A program made the position numbers and the translations under genes. Of a DNA stretch of 64,000 bases, positions 13,065 to 25,449 are shown piece after piece. Position 1 is the stretch's first letter. Each line of letters opens with the position of its first letter. The stretch is taken from NCBI RefSeq assembly GCF_901933205.1, contig NC_044572.1:112418965-112482964 (forward strand), in the 5' to 3' direction. The notes beneath the pieces are model-generated. The model ran no database searches and was not told where the DNA came from. It saw only the letters and a list, made by a program, of their open reading frames with translations. This stretch comes from Camarhynchus parvulus. Its lineage: Eukaryota; Chordata; Aves; Passeriformes; Thraupidae.

Positions 13065-13560
13065 GAATAGCTCCGCCCGTCGCAGTGGTGCTCTGCAGGG
13101 CTTTGCGGGTACAGTAGTACCGGTGGCTGTCGGCAGCGAGATGCGCGCAGAGTTGCACAGTGAGAGGTACACCCATCACCTCCGCCTCCTTACGAGAAAT
13201 TACAATTAAGGCTGAAGCGTGTTTGTTTGGGTTTCTTTGCCCCCCAAAATGAACATCCGAGCCCTGGGGAGAAGGAGAGCGGCTCCGCGGCCGCTGGGGG
13301 GAGATGTTCCCCCGGGCACCCCGGCTCCGAGCGCCGGCAGAGCCGGAGCGCTCCGCGTCCTGCCCAGCCCCGGCATCAAAACCTTCTGGTTTGAGGCGGG
13401 ACGTCTCGGGGGGGCTCCGAAGCAGGAATACTTCAAAATGTGTTTTGCGCCACAGCAGAGCGAGCTCTTTAAAATGGTGGGAAATGTCCCCCAGAAGTCT
13501 TTTTTGGTAACGAATTACCCGTGAAAGCTTTTAACGCTTTCAGTCACGCGTGGAGATTAA
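13065..13560. promoter_or_regulatory. CpG-island-like block, candidate promoter
   Basis: By hand count this block of about 500 bp has some 35-40 CpG dinucleotides, in a window that is otherwise strongly CpG-depleted. It includes CCGCCC (Sp1-type GC box) near 13070, a NotI-type GCGGCCGC at 13287-13294 and MluI-type ACGCGT near 13546. In birds such islands usually mark transcription start sites. No coding exon is recognisable on either side. On the plus strand, splice-donor-like sequences occur 120-140 bp downstream (GTAAGT at 13681 and GTAAGA at 13695), which would suit a short first exon. Direction is not settled by sequence alone. The long GC-rich open frames inside it are expected where stop codons are rare. 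Confidence 0.7.
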
Positions 13561-16411
13561 TGAAGCAGCAGCTTTGGGGGAAGGAGAGTTTTGAAAGATA
13601 GTGGTTAGTAAATGGGAAAGCTGCCATTATATTACCTTTACATTTCCTGGTGTTTACAGCTGCAATCCTTGAGGATATCTGTAAGTCAGCGAGGGTAAGA
13701 TGAATACTCTTACTACACTGAAATAGTGGATTTGTAGGTCTCTCGTAAAGACACCTTTTCTTTCTCTTAATAGATTCAAACGGTGATGGAAAGTATTCAT
13801 TAAGCTTGATGTGTTTGGACCACATTTCAAAAGGCTTAGAATTACATTAAGCTACATCATTCTCCAAACAGCCCCACTGACCTGCTTGTGAAGTTGCTGC
13901 TTGGTGGGAGTAAATTTATTTCTCTGGCTTTCAAATTAAAAAATTGAAGGTATGCTGAAACTTAATTTTCTGGATGGGAAAACAGCACCAAGCAGTCAAA
14001 TATGGGAACAAGTGGCCTTGGAAAATCAGGTACAATACAAATACACATCATTTTCATGTCCATTTCCATAACCAAAGTGTGGAAAACCTGTTTTGTGGTG
14101 TACAGTCCCTGTTTATAGCATAATACTCTAAATATCCTATAGAAAAGGATACTTTCCACCCGAAAATCTGGCAATGTGCTATTCTGTGGACCCAAGCACA
14201 AAATGACCAACTTGAGGATGACAAAAAGTAGAAGCAGTGTATTTCTGCTGCTGATATATGTCTGATATTTAAAACCCCTCTCCAGTCTAGTAGACTGGGT
14301 AGCCATAGGAAATATGATTACTCTGCATATATATGATGAATAATGCCTGAGAGTTTTGCTGAAGAGTTCAGTAAATGCAGATTATTGTTTCAGAAGTCAG
14401 AAGTGATTACTGAAATTCCTGTCATGTCTCTTTGAAAAGATCAATGAGAATAAAATGCTGAGCAGGCTAATAAAGGACTTCTCAAGCTCTCCAACTATCT
14501 GATTAATTTCTTATGATTTTGAGGTAAAACTATGGATCAGCACATGAAATATGGCCCAGGTTAGAAAATGAGTTCCCACATATCATGAACCTGGTTTATG
14601 AACTAAGCTGAGATCTTACTGTTCAATTGCTTTGTTCAGGTGTAGACCAGAAAATAAAATCCTGCTTATTTCAGAACTGCCCTTGATGTTTCCACAGGTT
14701 TTGTGATACTTTCACAATGGATGAGACTTAGAACAAAAGCACAAGGGCAGATTCAACTGCTTCTGAATATAAATCATCCTCTATGCAGAGTCTCTTGTAA
14801 TATAAAGGAATTCCCTACTGAGACAATCTTCTCTTTATTTATTTCAGGATCACATGAACTGGTAGAGAATGTCCTAAACTTTCTTCCTAATTCTCAGTTA
14901 GACAAACTGTCTAGAGTCAGAACAACCCTGGCCTCATACTTCTTCCTACAGTCTCCTGCTGAGTGTAAAATATGGCTGTCTTGTGGTTTGAATAAGGCTT
15001 TTAATGTGCCATGGGATGTCACGGTCCACAGAAATGGAATACAGTGTTCTACTTGCTGAGAAACAGAAAAAAAGCTAACCAAACTGGTTTCTTCCTCCTG
15101 AGTACATTGTGACTGGCTGGAAATCCAATCACTGAGACTAAAAATATCAGCCTTGATCACAAAAAAAAAAAAAAAAGAGCACCTGACAGATGGATTTAGT
15201 CTTCCTTCAGCACAAACATGTATTTGCCACTAAAAGTTCGGTGAGTTCACGGGTCTTGTCTCCCAGCACATTATTGACAGACTCTGGGATGAGGTGGATG
15301 TTATTTCTTCAAAGTAATCCCTCCAAGAGGGAATTGTCAGCGCTGCCATGGGAATATAGTTCCTGGTTTATAGTTTGTACATGGCTGGGGGAAAAATAGT
15401 TTATCTGATCACATAGAAGAAACAACTCTTAAAATCAGGGCTTGGTCTCTCCCCACTGCAATGCTTAAAAGAGCTGAAGTGCTGACCCCATAGTCCTCAC
15501 ACTGCTGCCTACTCTGACCAGTGGGCAGTGATTTCTGTCAAATGCCAATGAATACAATAGCACTTCAGGAGCAGCACACAAAGAGTGCAGCATCAAACAT
15601 CCCCAGTGCTGCTGAGCATTCCTACAGCTTTCTTACTGCCTTTTTTTCCTTCCTTCTTCCTGATGTAAAAGTTGCAGGGCCAAGAGAGATGTGGGATGGG
15701 TAAGTACTATCCAGCCCTTATGAAGACTCACTGGTAAAAATGGCCACCAGCTGATGATGATATTTCAGAAGCAAAATGAACCAGCATTGCTTTGCGTCAA
15801 ATTTTGTTCCAGTGGACTGGAAACCTCAGAAAGTGTATAATGAAGACCATGGCCATAGGCTTTGTTCCTAAGTACTCATGCACTTAGAGAAGTTGGTGAG
15901 ACAGCTTAAAGACACCTTCTGGAAATCTTTGCTCCATCTCACTCCTCTACCAAGGTGGACCCTTGCACAGTCCTGATTCTGAGGATAATATTACTTTTCA
16001 GCACTTTCTTATTTCCAAGCCATCACTGATATGTATTTTCTTCTAGGCTTTACAGCACACTTTTTTACCGGCTTGGACTCAACCAAGGCTAGTCTCCATT
16101 TTAATAGATGTATTTTCCACAGGAAATTAATGTATTGTTTCCCCAAAGCTATTTCAGTCTCCAAACTTCACTGCAGTCTGCCCAGTTGCACGATATTTCA
16201 GCCAGCCAAACAAATCTAGTGCCCCTGACAGTCCTTTTAGTAGTGCTAGCCAAGGGAATTGTGTCAGGCTCAGATTTACTACTTGGATCCTCCAAATGAC
16301 AGTGCCCTGCAAGGGATCTGGTGGATGAATATCCCTGTGATTTTTTTTCCCCAGCAACCCTCTATGGAGGGAGTACAGTGTTTTCCTAATTGTTGTATTA
16401 GTTTTCTGACC
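13561..16411. other. Non-coding unique sequence
   Basis: Contains two splice-donor-like sites just downstream of the CpG island (13681-13686 and 13695-13700) and a run of 16 A at 15161-15176. No exon with recognisable protein similarity and no known repeat family. Confidence 0.55.
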
Positions 16412-16550
16412 ACATGTGTGCCATGGTACCTGCAGGTACCAGGATATATGGTAAATATGGACAGTATGTGTATCATGGTACCTGCAGACACCAAGATATA
16501 TGGTATTTATGGATTGTACATTTATATAGGTACCAGTATATTCTGTCTTT
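16412..16550. repeat. Degenerate 52-bp tandem repeat
   Basis: Two diverged units (about 16412-16463 and 16464-16515) share the sequence 'catggtacctgcag' starting at 16422 and again at 16474, then 'atatatggta', giving a 52-bp period. A partial third unit follows, with 'ggtaccagtatat' near 16529. This is a short decayed minisatellite. Confidence 0.75.
16424..16441. repeat. 18-bp perfect palindrome
   Basis: TGGTACCTGCAGGTACCA reads the same on both strands. It lies inside the first unit of the 52-bp tandem repeat. The second unit has lost the symmetry (ggtacctgcagacacc). Confidence 0.9.
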
Positions 16551-17666
16551 GACTGTGGATTTGTATATTTGTAAAAGTCCTTTCATTCAAAATTCTGGAG
16601 ATTTTTAAAATTAGCATGAGTAGTTTGATTTCTCCCTTTTCTCAAGAGGCGTTAATAAAATGGCATTGGGGGGTGCAGCCTCACTTTTGCAGTGTCAAAT
16701 GCTTGCAAGCAGCCAGGATCCCTTCCCTGAGCCACTCTGTCGGGATGACAAGTCGCTGGCGGCTGTCAGGTCTGCGTAGGAAATCTCCACAGCGGTGCTG
16801 AGAATGTTTATTGTAGGGAGAGAACTTTTGCCCTGTGAAGTCACCTCCTACTAGTCACCAGTAGGTTTCTGATATTCTATCACAGGAAATTCCTGGTGGA
16901 CCACAAAAGCAATCCCCTGAGTCCAGCTGCTGGCGGGGAGCAGTGGTGCACCGCACCGCCCGGCTGAGCCTCAGCCTCCAGTGTGGGGCAGAGCACCTGT
17001 GCCCTGCAAAATGCAAACTCTGTGCTCCTCAAACAATGTTAAAATGAACTATACAAAGGGGCAAAGGTCAAGTGAACCATTATTGTGCTGCATTTTATGC
17101 AAACAAAAAAAAATGTATTAGAGGATGTGCTTTGTATTGTAACAAGGTACTGTAAGATTATATTTAGGCTTCGTGTCTTTGAAGCCCTTGGTAACACAAC
17201 TGTATAATCACAGCTCTTGATGTTAATGAGGAAGTTATATTATAAGGTACCCCATCTAACTGGGAACAGTGTAGGAAGAATTAATAACCTCTAGGAAAGC
17301 ATATAAAACCAGTTCTCAAGACCTCCAATGCTATCAGGTGAATATATACACGTTTCTACAAAGGAGAGAAAAAAAAGAAAAAAAAAAAGCAATTGACAAT
17401 TACTTTTGTCACCTTTGAATACAAAGGCATTGCTTGGCAGGTGCCAGTCCTTTTTCTTGTACAGCTTGGAAGCCACAACCCTCATCAACACTCCATTTTC
17501 CTCTGCTCTTTTGCCAGGGTTTCAAGCATTCAGTCACAGCAGCAAGCAAGACTGGATGAACCTTTATCTGCGTGAGATAGTGCACAGCAGGGAAGCAGCC
17601 TTGGAAAAGATGAACACCATGTATGTGGTTGGATGCTGTGGGGCTGCTCAGCCTGTAACTAAAAGA

Positions 17667-17694
17667 CTCCTTTCAAACTCCTCCTTTCAAACTC
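17667..17694. repeat. Perfect 14-bp tandem duplication
   Basis: The unit 'ctcctttcaaactc' occurs twice head to tail with no mismatch, which suggests a recent slippage event. Confidence 0.9.
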
Positions 17695-19343
17695 CTGCTT
17701 TTTTCATGAAGATAAGGATATTGTGAAAACAAAATAGTGACCCCTGCTAAAAATGGACGACACGCCTCCAGAGAGCTGCTATTAACCTCTAATCAGTGCC
17801 TAATTTCATCTGTCTGCAACCTCAGGATGTGTAAGCCCTCTGAAAAGGGCCATCTCTGGAGCTTTTAGGATTTTGATGCCATGCTCCTTGTTTGGTTCTT
17901 CTTAAGTTCTTCCCTGTTCATTGACTTTTGCATCACCACACCATGGCTGAGCAGCCTCATCAGGGCAACCTGTGCCAGTGTGTGCAGGTGCAAGCAGCAA
18001 GGTGCCAGCACTTCAGGCATTTAACCAGAGCAGTGCAGCAGCACAAAATTATGCTTTAAGATGTTGTGTGGTTTGGGATTTAGATAGTGATGCATTTTTT
18101 TGAATAAATGAGTATGGCTGCCTGATCTGTATTTTGCAAAGAACACTTCTGGGAGGGTAAAACTATGTGTGGCTGATAATGAGCACTGTGGTAACCTGCA
18201 GCAGCTGCACCAGGTCCTGATAATCCCAGAGCACCATATTTCCAGACCTAGGAGAAAAGCATTATAAGAGATGTTATCCAGAGTCCCATGTGATTTAGAG
18301 GCACATGCACCATTTTTAAAAACTGACTTACTGAGAAGTGATGGACTGGGTAGGGCCTGTAGAGAAATCAGATGGGCATCTTTGAAAACTGTACCCCTTC
18401 TTTTAAAAGAAAGGAAAACGTGAGGCAATCACAGCTGATTCAGCATCCGGCAGCCTCAGCCAAGCCATATTTTACCTCTTCCCTTCCCTCCCCGTACAAA
18501 ACTTCCAGGAAAACCTGCAAAGAAAAGGCATATGTGGGTAGGAGGAGACCCGCTTTTAATTTCTGTACCTCCTATTCAACACAATGCCACACAATGCACA
18601 GGATGCGAATATCCCAAGGCACCCTTACACAATACAAGCAACAAAAGCACACACACATGCACCAGAAAAGGGGGAGCAGCAAGCATGACATGGTTCTAAA
18701 ACAAAATGCAGGTAAAGCTGTCTGTAAAATGCTTATCTAAAGGGGATATGTGAAACAAATCATCTTGCAAAGGGAGAAGGTGGATGCTGAAGAAACGTTC
18801 AGGTGATCACAAGACTTTGATTTCCATTTCAGAACAGGGTTTATCTGTTTTTCCCTACCACGTTGAAAGTAGTGATCAGATCTTCATTATCAACAGGGCA
18901 ATCAGTGCCTCCCTAGTGAAACACCCCTGATGCTACTGTGATCCCATCTATGGAGCAACCTGGAATCAGCACTGAGTCATATCATGGCTGTTCCTTTTTT
19001 TCCAGTCTTTTGACTGTGGAGAGAAAGTGTGTGTAGGAGCTGCTCATTCCCAGACACCCACCACCATCTGTTTAAGAGAGATCATCCATGGGACCCTATT
19101 CTGGTCAAGTGATGGAAGGTATTTGGAGAAACACCCAGCATTAAAGCTACTGTCAACACTGAGTGGTTCAAAGCCTCAACAAAGAAATCTAAGTTTTCCT
19201 CAGCTCTCTTGCTGATGCATTGCTCCACATTTCCATTAGAAAGACAGTGTTGTGGATGAAGCAGCTGGAACTTTGCCTGACCTGCTCCTGCTTGCAGGCT
19301 CATACAAATTTACTGATGAAGGAGCTCACAAAATCTGCAAACC

Positions 19344-19378
19344 TACAATCTACAAAAAAATGTACAATCTACAAAAAA
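19344..19378. repeat. 19-bp period tandem duplication
   Basis: 'tacaatctacaaaaaa' occurs at 19344-19359 and again at 19363-19378. It is a short local duplication in A-rich sequence. Confidence 0.85.
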
Positions 19379-22300
19379 CCCCATGTAGTTTTGAGATATT
19401 TGCAGCAATAATGTCTTCTATGTTTTTGAAAAGGAATAAAAGCAAAACATTTTAAATAAAAAGTAAGAGACAAGATCTTACAGTCTTTATTAAATGCATC
19501 ATGTTTTAATGTAAAGGGGTTTTCACCTAGATGGAAAACACTAGATGATTTTTGGTCAAAACAGTGTTAGCTAGGGCCTCAAAATCAAATATGAACATAC
19601 AGAGGCATAAAGGATAAACTGCAAGAAATTTAAGTGATGTGTAGTCATGAATCCTTTCTCCCTATTGCACATGGTCACAAGAGGAACTAGAGTAATATGC
19701 CTTACTTCTGTGTTTAAGAAAAAATGGAGTTGGCATTTTTTTTACATTTGCATATTGATGGGCAGTTGCTATCAGTATAATGTAATTTTATACATTACAG
19801 TGGCCAGATAGAATTGTTTGCAACAGCCTAGCTGCCTAATTCTGAATCCAAATAAAATGAACAATACAAAATTTTTCTTTTATAGAGGTTTGGTTCCCAC
19901 ATCAAATCCATACATGGTGTAACATTACTAGGAAATTTACTAGGAAGGAGGGTGAAGAACAGCAAAAATACCAGAGAAGTCTTTTTTTCTTCACAGAGTG
20001 AGACAAGGCAGAGATTTTATATGTTGACTCTTGAAATCATGACTGGAAAAACCAAACGGCCCAAACTCATCTGCAGTCCATGGTATAGCAACCACGCCTT
20101 CTGTGGGGTGTAAAGCTGTAACTGCTGTTCTTTTAAAAGCCATATCCAAGTTTTCTGTAAAGTATGTGTGCTTACTATATAGTATTGTATATCACTACTC
20201 CTTACATTGCACCGTTGCACTCCAGCCTTTGATTTTGTTTTCCTAAAAGAAAAAAGGAAAAAACCCACAAAAAATGAACATATATTTTTTTAATACCAGG
20301 CAAGTAAATGTTACTTAAAAAATGAGTTTAACTTTGGTGTGTGCTTGTACATTGTATCCAAAGTTTTGTATTTTGATAAGTGTTTAGATAAGTAAAGAGC
20401 CTCTCATTCAGAGCCTCTCAGTCCAGCCCCACTTCCCAGTGAGCTCCTCACCTGAGGATTGCAGGTTGAAGTCTTCACCTTCCTACACAGCTCTTCAGAA
20501 TCTGGCTTTGTCTGGCATCTCAAAGTCCTGACCAGCTCAGGAAAAGGAGTCATTTTTGCCTGGACATTGGACTGAGTGGTGAAAGTGACCAAAAATGAAT
20601 CAGTAGGTTCGTTCCAGTAAGTGATTTCATTTATTCTTGTGTTGAAAAAAATTTGCTTGGCTGAAAGCCAGTGATTTGCCTAGAAAGACTCTGAACACAA
20701 ATGATTTCTGCTCTGTGAAAATTAGCTTGCACTGTGCATCAATACCCTTTTACATGTTCTAGTGTCTGTAAATGTGCACCTATAAATCTATGTTTTTATA
20801 GTTAAATAGTTCCCAAAGCTTATCCCATGGATACTCTGCTTATAGTTTCTTGCAGAAACTAGAACTCTTATCTCTGCATAACATCTGTTGATGTATTTCC
20901 AGTCATCCCCAATCCAAATTACTTTGTGGACAAGTGGTTGTAAGCAGAGTCAGTTTTTGGAGAGTCTTGTCTCTTATACAGGAGTTGGATAAACTGCATG
21001 AAAAATTACTGGTCTGATTATCAGTAAACTTTTCTGCAGTTTCAAATTACTCCTATTTTGCACTGTGGAAACCAAGACCTTGTGGAGGGACTGTAGGTGT
21101 TGGATTTTGAGTATGTAAAATCAGAAAGGCTGAATCAATGTAAAGTAGCCCTGAGATATGACTCCATGAATTTAAGGAATATTTCAAGAGTGTATTGTGA
21201 TCAACAGAGCTCTGTCTGCTCCATAAAGGAGTAGCTCTGTAGAGGAGCCAGAACTTCTCCCTCACATGGGCTACAGTATCACTAAATTGCCTTAAGAAAA
21301 ATTTACTTTTTAAAATAAATTAATTATGTTATTTTCCATAGGTCTACTTTTGAATGGCAAAATAGCCTTTCTCTGTACAGAGTACAAGCTACATTGGATC
21401 TGCTATGTTGTCATTCCAAATGTCCTCCATCAGATTCCAGGGCAAAGAAAAACGATCAAGCTTTAAAAAAACAGAATAAAATATATAAACCCCACACAGT
21501 GAAAAACTAATACTTTTAGTTAATCTTGAGAGAAGAAAGGGTTTTCTGTTGGGGCAGTCTGCACAGAAAAGGAGCAAGCTTCTTGTGAGCAAAGGGACAA
21601 GGAGAATCTTTCTGAGATCTTTGGAGTGTAATAAAGCATAACCTAATCAGGGGTGACAACTTCACACAAAGAAACAGGTCTGACAGCCCAGTGCTTCTTT
21701 GGTGCATGCAGAGCTCTGATGCTGCCCCTGATTAAAAACAGCCTCAGAACCCAGATGGACATTAATCACTGATATCGACAACCTCAGCCTGGCAAGGCAG
21801 TGGGAAATTTGTCCAACCTCCAAACCCTGACTTTGCAGTTAAGGCTTCTCTTTCATTTTGGTCTACTCTGGAACCACAAACATAAACATCTCCATTTTTG
21901 TGGGTTGTTAACACACAGAACCTGAACTGAAGATCAGAGCCATCTCCTTCCTCTACTTGTCTGCACTGGGTTCCACCAGAACCTCACCTAAGGGTGATGA
22001 CAGTGATAACAGTGAAATTTGCTTTTAACCAGCTGTAGTAATGTCTTCAGATCAGAAAAAGCACTTTGGCAGTTTGTGACCCATATTCAGTTTTGACTCA
22101 TCTTGTATTTCCAGCTAATAACCTAAAAAAGCCCCCAAACAACCACAAACCCTTCTGTTTCCACCCCACCTCTGCAGCACAAACATGTCAGGCAGAATGA
22201 CACTTTATTCTAAAGCTGCTGATAAAGTGTTATGGCTTTATGATGAAGCACCTGGCTTATGCTCAGGTACAATACACACCACCACAGACTTTAGTGCTTG

Positions 22301-23002
22301 TGCCAGTTGCTATTAGGGGAAATGAGCAGTTGATCATATTACTGACTCCTGCATCTCCCAGGAGAAAAATTTATTTGAATAGCTATGTGTGAATTTGAAT
22401 CCCCTTCCCAGTCTTGAATAATTAATCTTGGGAAGGCAGGATAAGAACACCCTAAGTATGTCACTTAACTGCAGGTGGTGAGCATGGGATATTCTGTTTT
22501 TAATACAGGTTTTGGCCAGGAAGCTTCATATCCAATGGACATTCTCACATTTATATAATTAGAAAAAAATCACAGTGTCTATCTAGGATTGTTTGGACAA
22601 GAATTGTACGTTATTGTCTCAGTGCAGCAGGAATGTCAGCTATGAAGAGAGGAATTCTTCACATCCCACCCATGGGAGCAAGAGGGAATCTCTGGCACAT
22701 CCCTGTGTCCAGTCCAGCAGTGAGACAGCTCTCAGTTGTTGGACACAACACAAATTAAAAGTGAACTGCAAAGTAGGGGGGAGCATGGGTGTGTTTTGCT
22801 TTGACTGTGCTGCAGTGCACAAAGGACACATTTTCCTCCTGACTTTTTTCCCCTCTCTGCTTGTGTTTCTTTTGTTTATTTGTTTTTAACATCAGGAATT
22901 TGGGTTTGTTTGTCCCTGGAAGACTCTGTGACTAAGCTGAACTAATAATAATACTGTAGTGAATGCTGAGAAATCAAAAGGAAGGGATTTAGTAGTAGAT
23001 GT

Positions 23003-23070
23003 GATAGCGTTAAGTAAATGGTTTCACTCGATCTTTAGGGCCTTCCAACCTAAGTGATTGTATGATTTCT
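23003..23070 (+). mobile_element. CR1 LINE, 3'-end fragment
   Basis: Only the last 70 bp or so remain. 'ctcgatctttagggccttccaaccta' is the segment preceding the CR1 tail, followed by a degenerate tail 'gtgattgtatgatt'. Orientation is plus. The copy is severely 5'-truncated, as is usual for CR1. Confidence 0.75.
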
Positions 23071-25089
23071 GCAACTGGAGCAGTGTCAGCACATTATGAG
23101 CCACCTCTGCCTTTGCCAGCACTGCAGTGAAAATTGGAATACTAAATTTCATGGCCATGTACCTGCGGGGTTCTGGGGTGGCCAGTTCTGAATACTAGCA
23201 GTGTTAGGTACCCTATGATGATGGATCTATAAGCCATTTTTTTATTCAAGCATTCTGAGGTTGGCCAAGAGAGTTGAGCTCTTTGTTTAGCTGTGAAAGG
23301 ATCTACTTTCACCTTTAAAATTCTCATAGTCAGATGTACTTGATTTTTCCCTCTCTGCTGCTTGCCCTGTGTTAGAAATGCTGCATCACATTCCAAGGCA
23401 CCACGGAGACCACTATATGGAGAGTATTTCTTCTGCATGGAGACTGCCACCACAATGCCCAAACCTTCTGTGAGACACCATTTCCAATTTTCTCTGTATT
23501 TATCCAGCTCCAGAAAAAGCATGGTTCCAAGCACAACATCCAGCTACAGGTCCTTATTAGAGAAATAGAAGTCAGGAGTGTTGGCACCTGTAGTGCCCCT
23601 CTAACACCTGCAGGGCTGGGTGAACGGGCCCAGCACAAGGGAAAGGCTGAAAGGAGCTGTGCACTCAAATCCCAAAACAACTGTCCCCCTGCCCAGACAG
23701 GTCACAGCTACAGAGCACAGCGTGCATCCAGCCAACTCTCCTTGTTGGCTCTCTGTGGAGATGCTGGTGGGTATGTCTATTCCTAGAAGCCAGGCTGTTT
23801 CCATGAGAAGCAGGTGTGGAAGAGATGTGTGATCTGATGAGCAGCAGCCACCACCTCCAGGTTTCCAGGGGGAAGAAAGCCAAGAGGGGTGACTTTGGAG
23901 AGGAAACTTTTCGAGCATTTTCCTTCTTGCAGCTGTGGGCTGAGAGCCATCAGCTGAGTGATGGTGAGCTTCACCTGCAGCTCAGTGCATTGCTCCTGCT
24001 GAGAGAGTTTTAAAATGCTGGCTGGGTAAAGTGTGTGTGCCAGAGGAACAGAAGCAAGGAGTCCTGTTGTGGGTGGTGGGCACCTTTACACAAAGGACAG
24101 ATTCCTTGGGCAGACCCTGGGGCAGCCCATACAGGTCTGTCACAGTCTGGAGTGAGTGCCAGAGTCTGTGGCACTGAGCAGGGCAACAGAGCATCACCAC
24201 TGAGGTAGGGACATGGGTTTGGCTCATATGTGGGTTTTGGAGCCAGGCTCAGGGCCTGTGCCATGGGGATGTCTTCTGACATCTTTCTGTTCCTCTTTCA
24301 GGGCCTTCACAACTGATTCACCCCTTGAATTGTACACTAAGTGCTTGGGGCAGGGGTCTTTGCAATATTGCCTGGCAAGGGCGTGCAAGGTTAAAACAGC
24401 AGCATGCAAACATAGATTCAGAAGTTCTTAGGCCTTTATTTCAGGCCCCTGGTTTCCCTGGTATTGGGGTTGTAAAACTCCTTTCCAGCTGAAGTCTGTT
24501 TCTCCAGGGGAATTTTGAAGCCATAACAAAAATAGAGGCATTTTTTCCATTTGATCCATTTTGTACACCAAAGGAGAATAGACAAATAGGTAATGCAAGC
24601 TCACTTCAAGTAAAAAAAAAATTATGTAACTTTAGAAGTGATTATTAGACATAATAATTTATTTTCTCTTTCTGTACCTGTGTCTGTGATTGTAGGTCAC
24701 AGCAGTACCCGTAAGGATAAATCTGTCCAGGGAATCCTGAAAAGCAGCTCATAGGCAGGATGGCAGGCATAGGAATCCATGGGTGAGCATGGCTAAGCTG
24801 GCTCAGCAATTTAATGAGCTAAGATTGATTAATACTTCTTTCTAGTGCTACCTGTATGAAACATATAGGCCTTTGCCATTTAATTTGATATCCATTCATT
24901 TACCATTAGTTTGGTAGCAAATTTAAGCTTTTCCATGTCCAACTTTTCCATGCCTTTATATTCTGTTATTTTTCTGCCTATTGTTTTTATCTACTTTTAG
25001 GTATAATGCATCCTATATGAATTATTTTATTAAACAGTGTTTTGAGGAAACTCACAGATTACTGGAAGGTTGAGGTCTGTCGTGGAACC
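23071..25089. other. Non-coding unique sequence
   Basis: Moderately GC-rich between about 23580 and 24330, where both strands carry short open frames with no recognisable protein similarity. No repeat family recognised. Confidence 0.55.
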
Positions 25090-25449
25090 CTCCAGCCTGC
25101 AAACTTCCAGTACCTAAAGGAAACCTACAAGAAAGATATAAATAGAAAGGCTTTTTGCAAGAGCCTTTACTGACAGGACAAGGGGCGATGTTTTCAAACT
25201 GAAAGAGTGTAGGTTTAAATTACATTGGAAAGAAATAATTTTCTGTGAGCGTGGTGAGGCACTGGACAGGTTGCCCAGAGAAGTTGTTGATGCTCTATTC
25301 CTTGAGGTGTTCATGGCCAGGCTGGATGGAGCTCTGAGTGGTCTGGTCTAGTGGAAGGTGTCCCTGTCCATGCCAGAGGGGCTGGAAAGAGGTGGTCTTT
25401 AGGGTACCTTCCAACCCAAATAATTCTGTGGTTCTGTGATTTTATAATC
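25090..25449 (+). mobile_element. CR1 LINE, 3'-end fragment
   Basis: About 360 bp of the CR1 3' end in plus orientation. Successive blocks match the family: 'ccagtacctaaaggaaacctac', 'tgacaggacaaggggcgatg', 'tgaggcactggacaggttgcccagagaag', 'catggccaggctggatggagctctgag' and 'ctagtggaaggtgtccctgtcca'. It ends with the tail 'attctgtggttctgtgatt'. These blocks encode the last part of ORF2 (reverse transcriptase) plus the short 3' UTR. The left boundary is uncertain by about 30 bp. Confidence 0.95.

Larger units (their letters stand above)
16551..23002. other. Non-coding unique sequence
   Basis: No gene or known interspersed repeat recognised. Between about 16700 and 16990 a few CpGs are retained (for example near 16740-16800 and 16930-16965), but too sparsely to be called an island. 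Two tiny tandem duplications within it are listed separately. A minus-strand open frame of about 135 codons at 18021-18428 has no recognisable domain. Confidence 0.55.

Noticed and set aside
13249..13524. 91-codon ATG-started plus-strand open frame inside the CpG island
   Set aside because: GC-rich DNA lacks stop codons, so open frames are expected. The opposite strand is equally open (13206-13436). The proline/arginine-rich product has no recognisable domain and the frame runs unchanged into AT-rich sequence.
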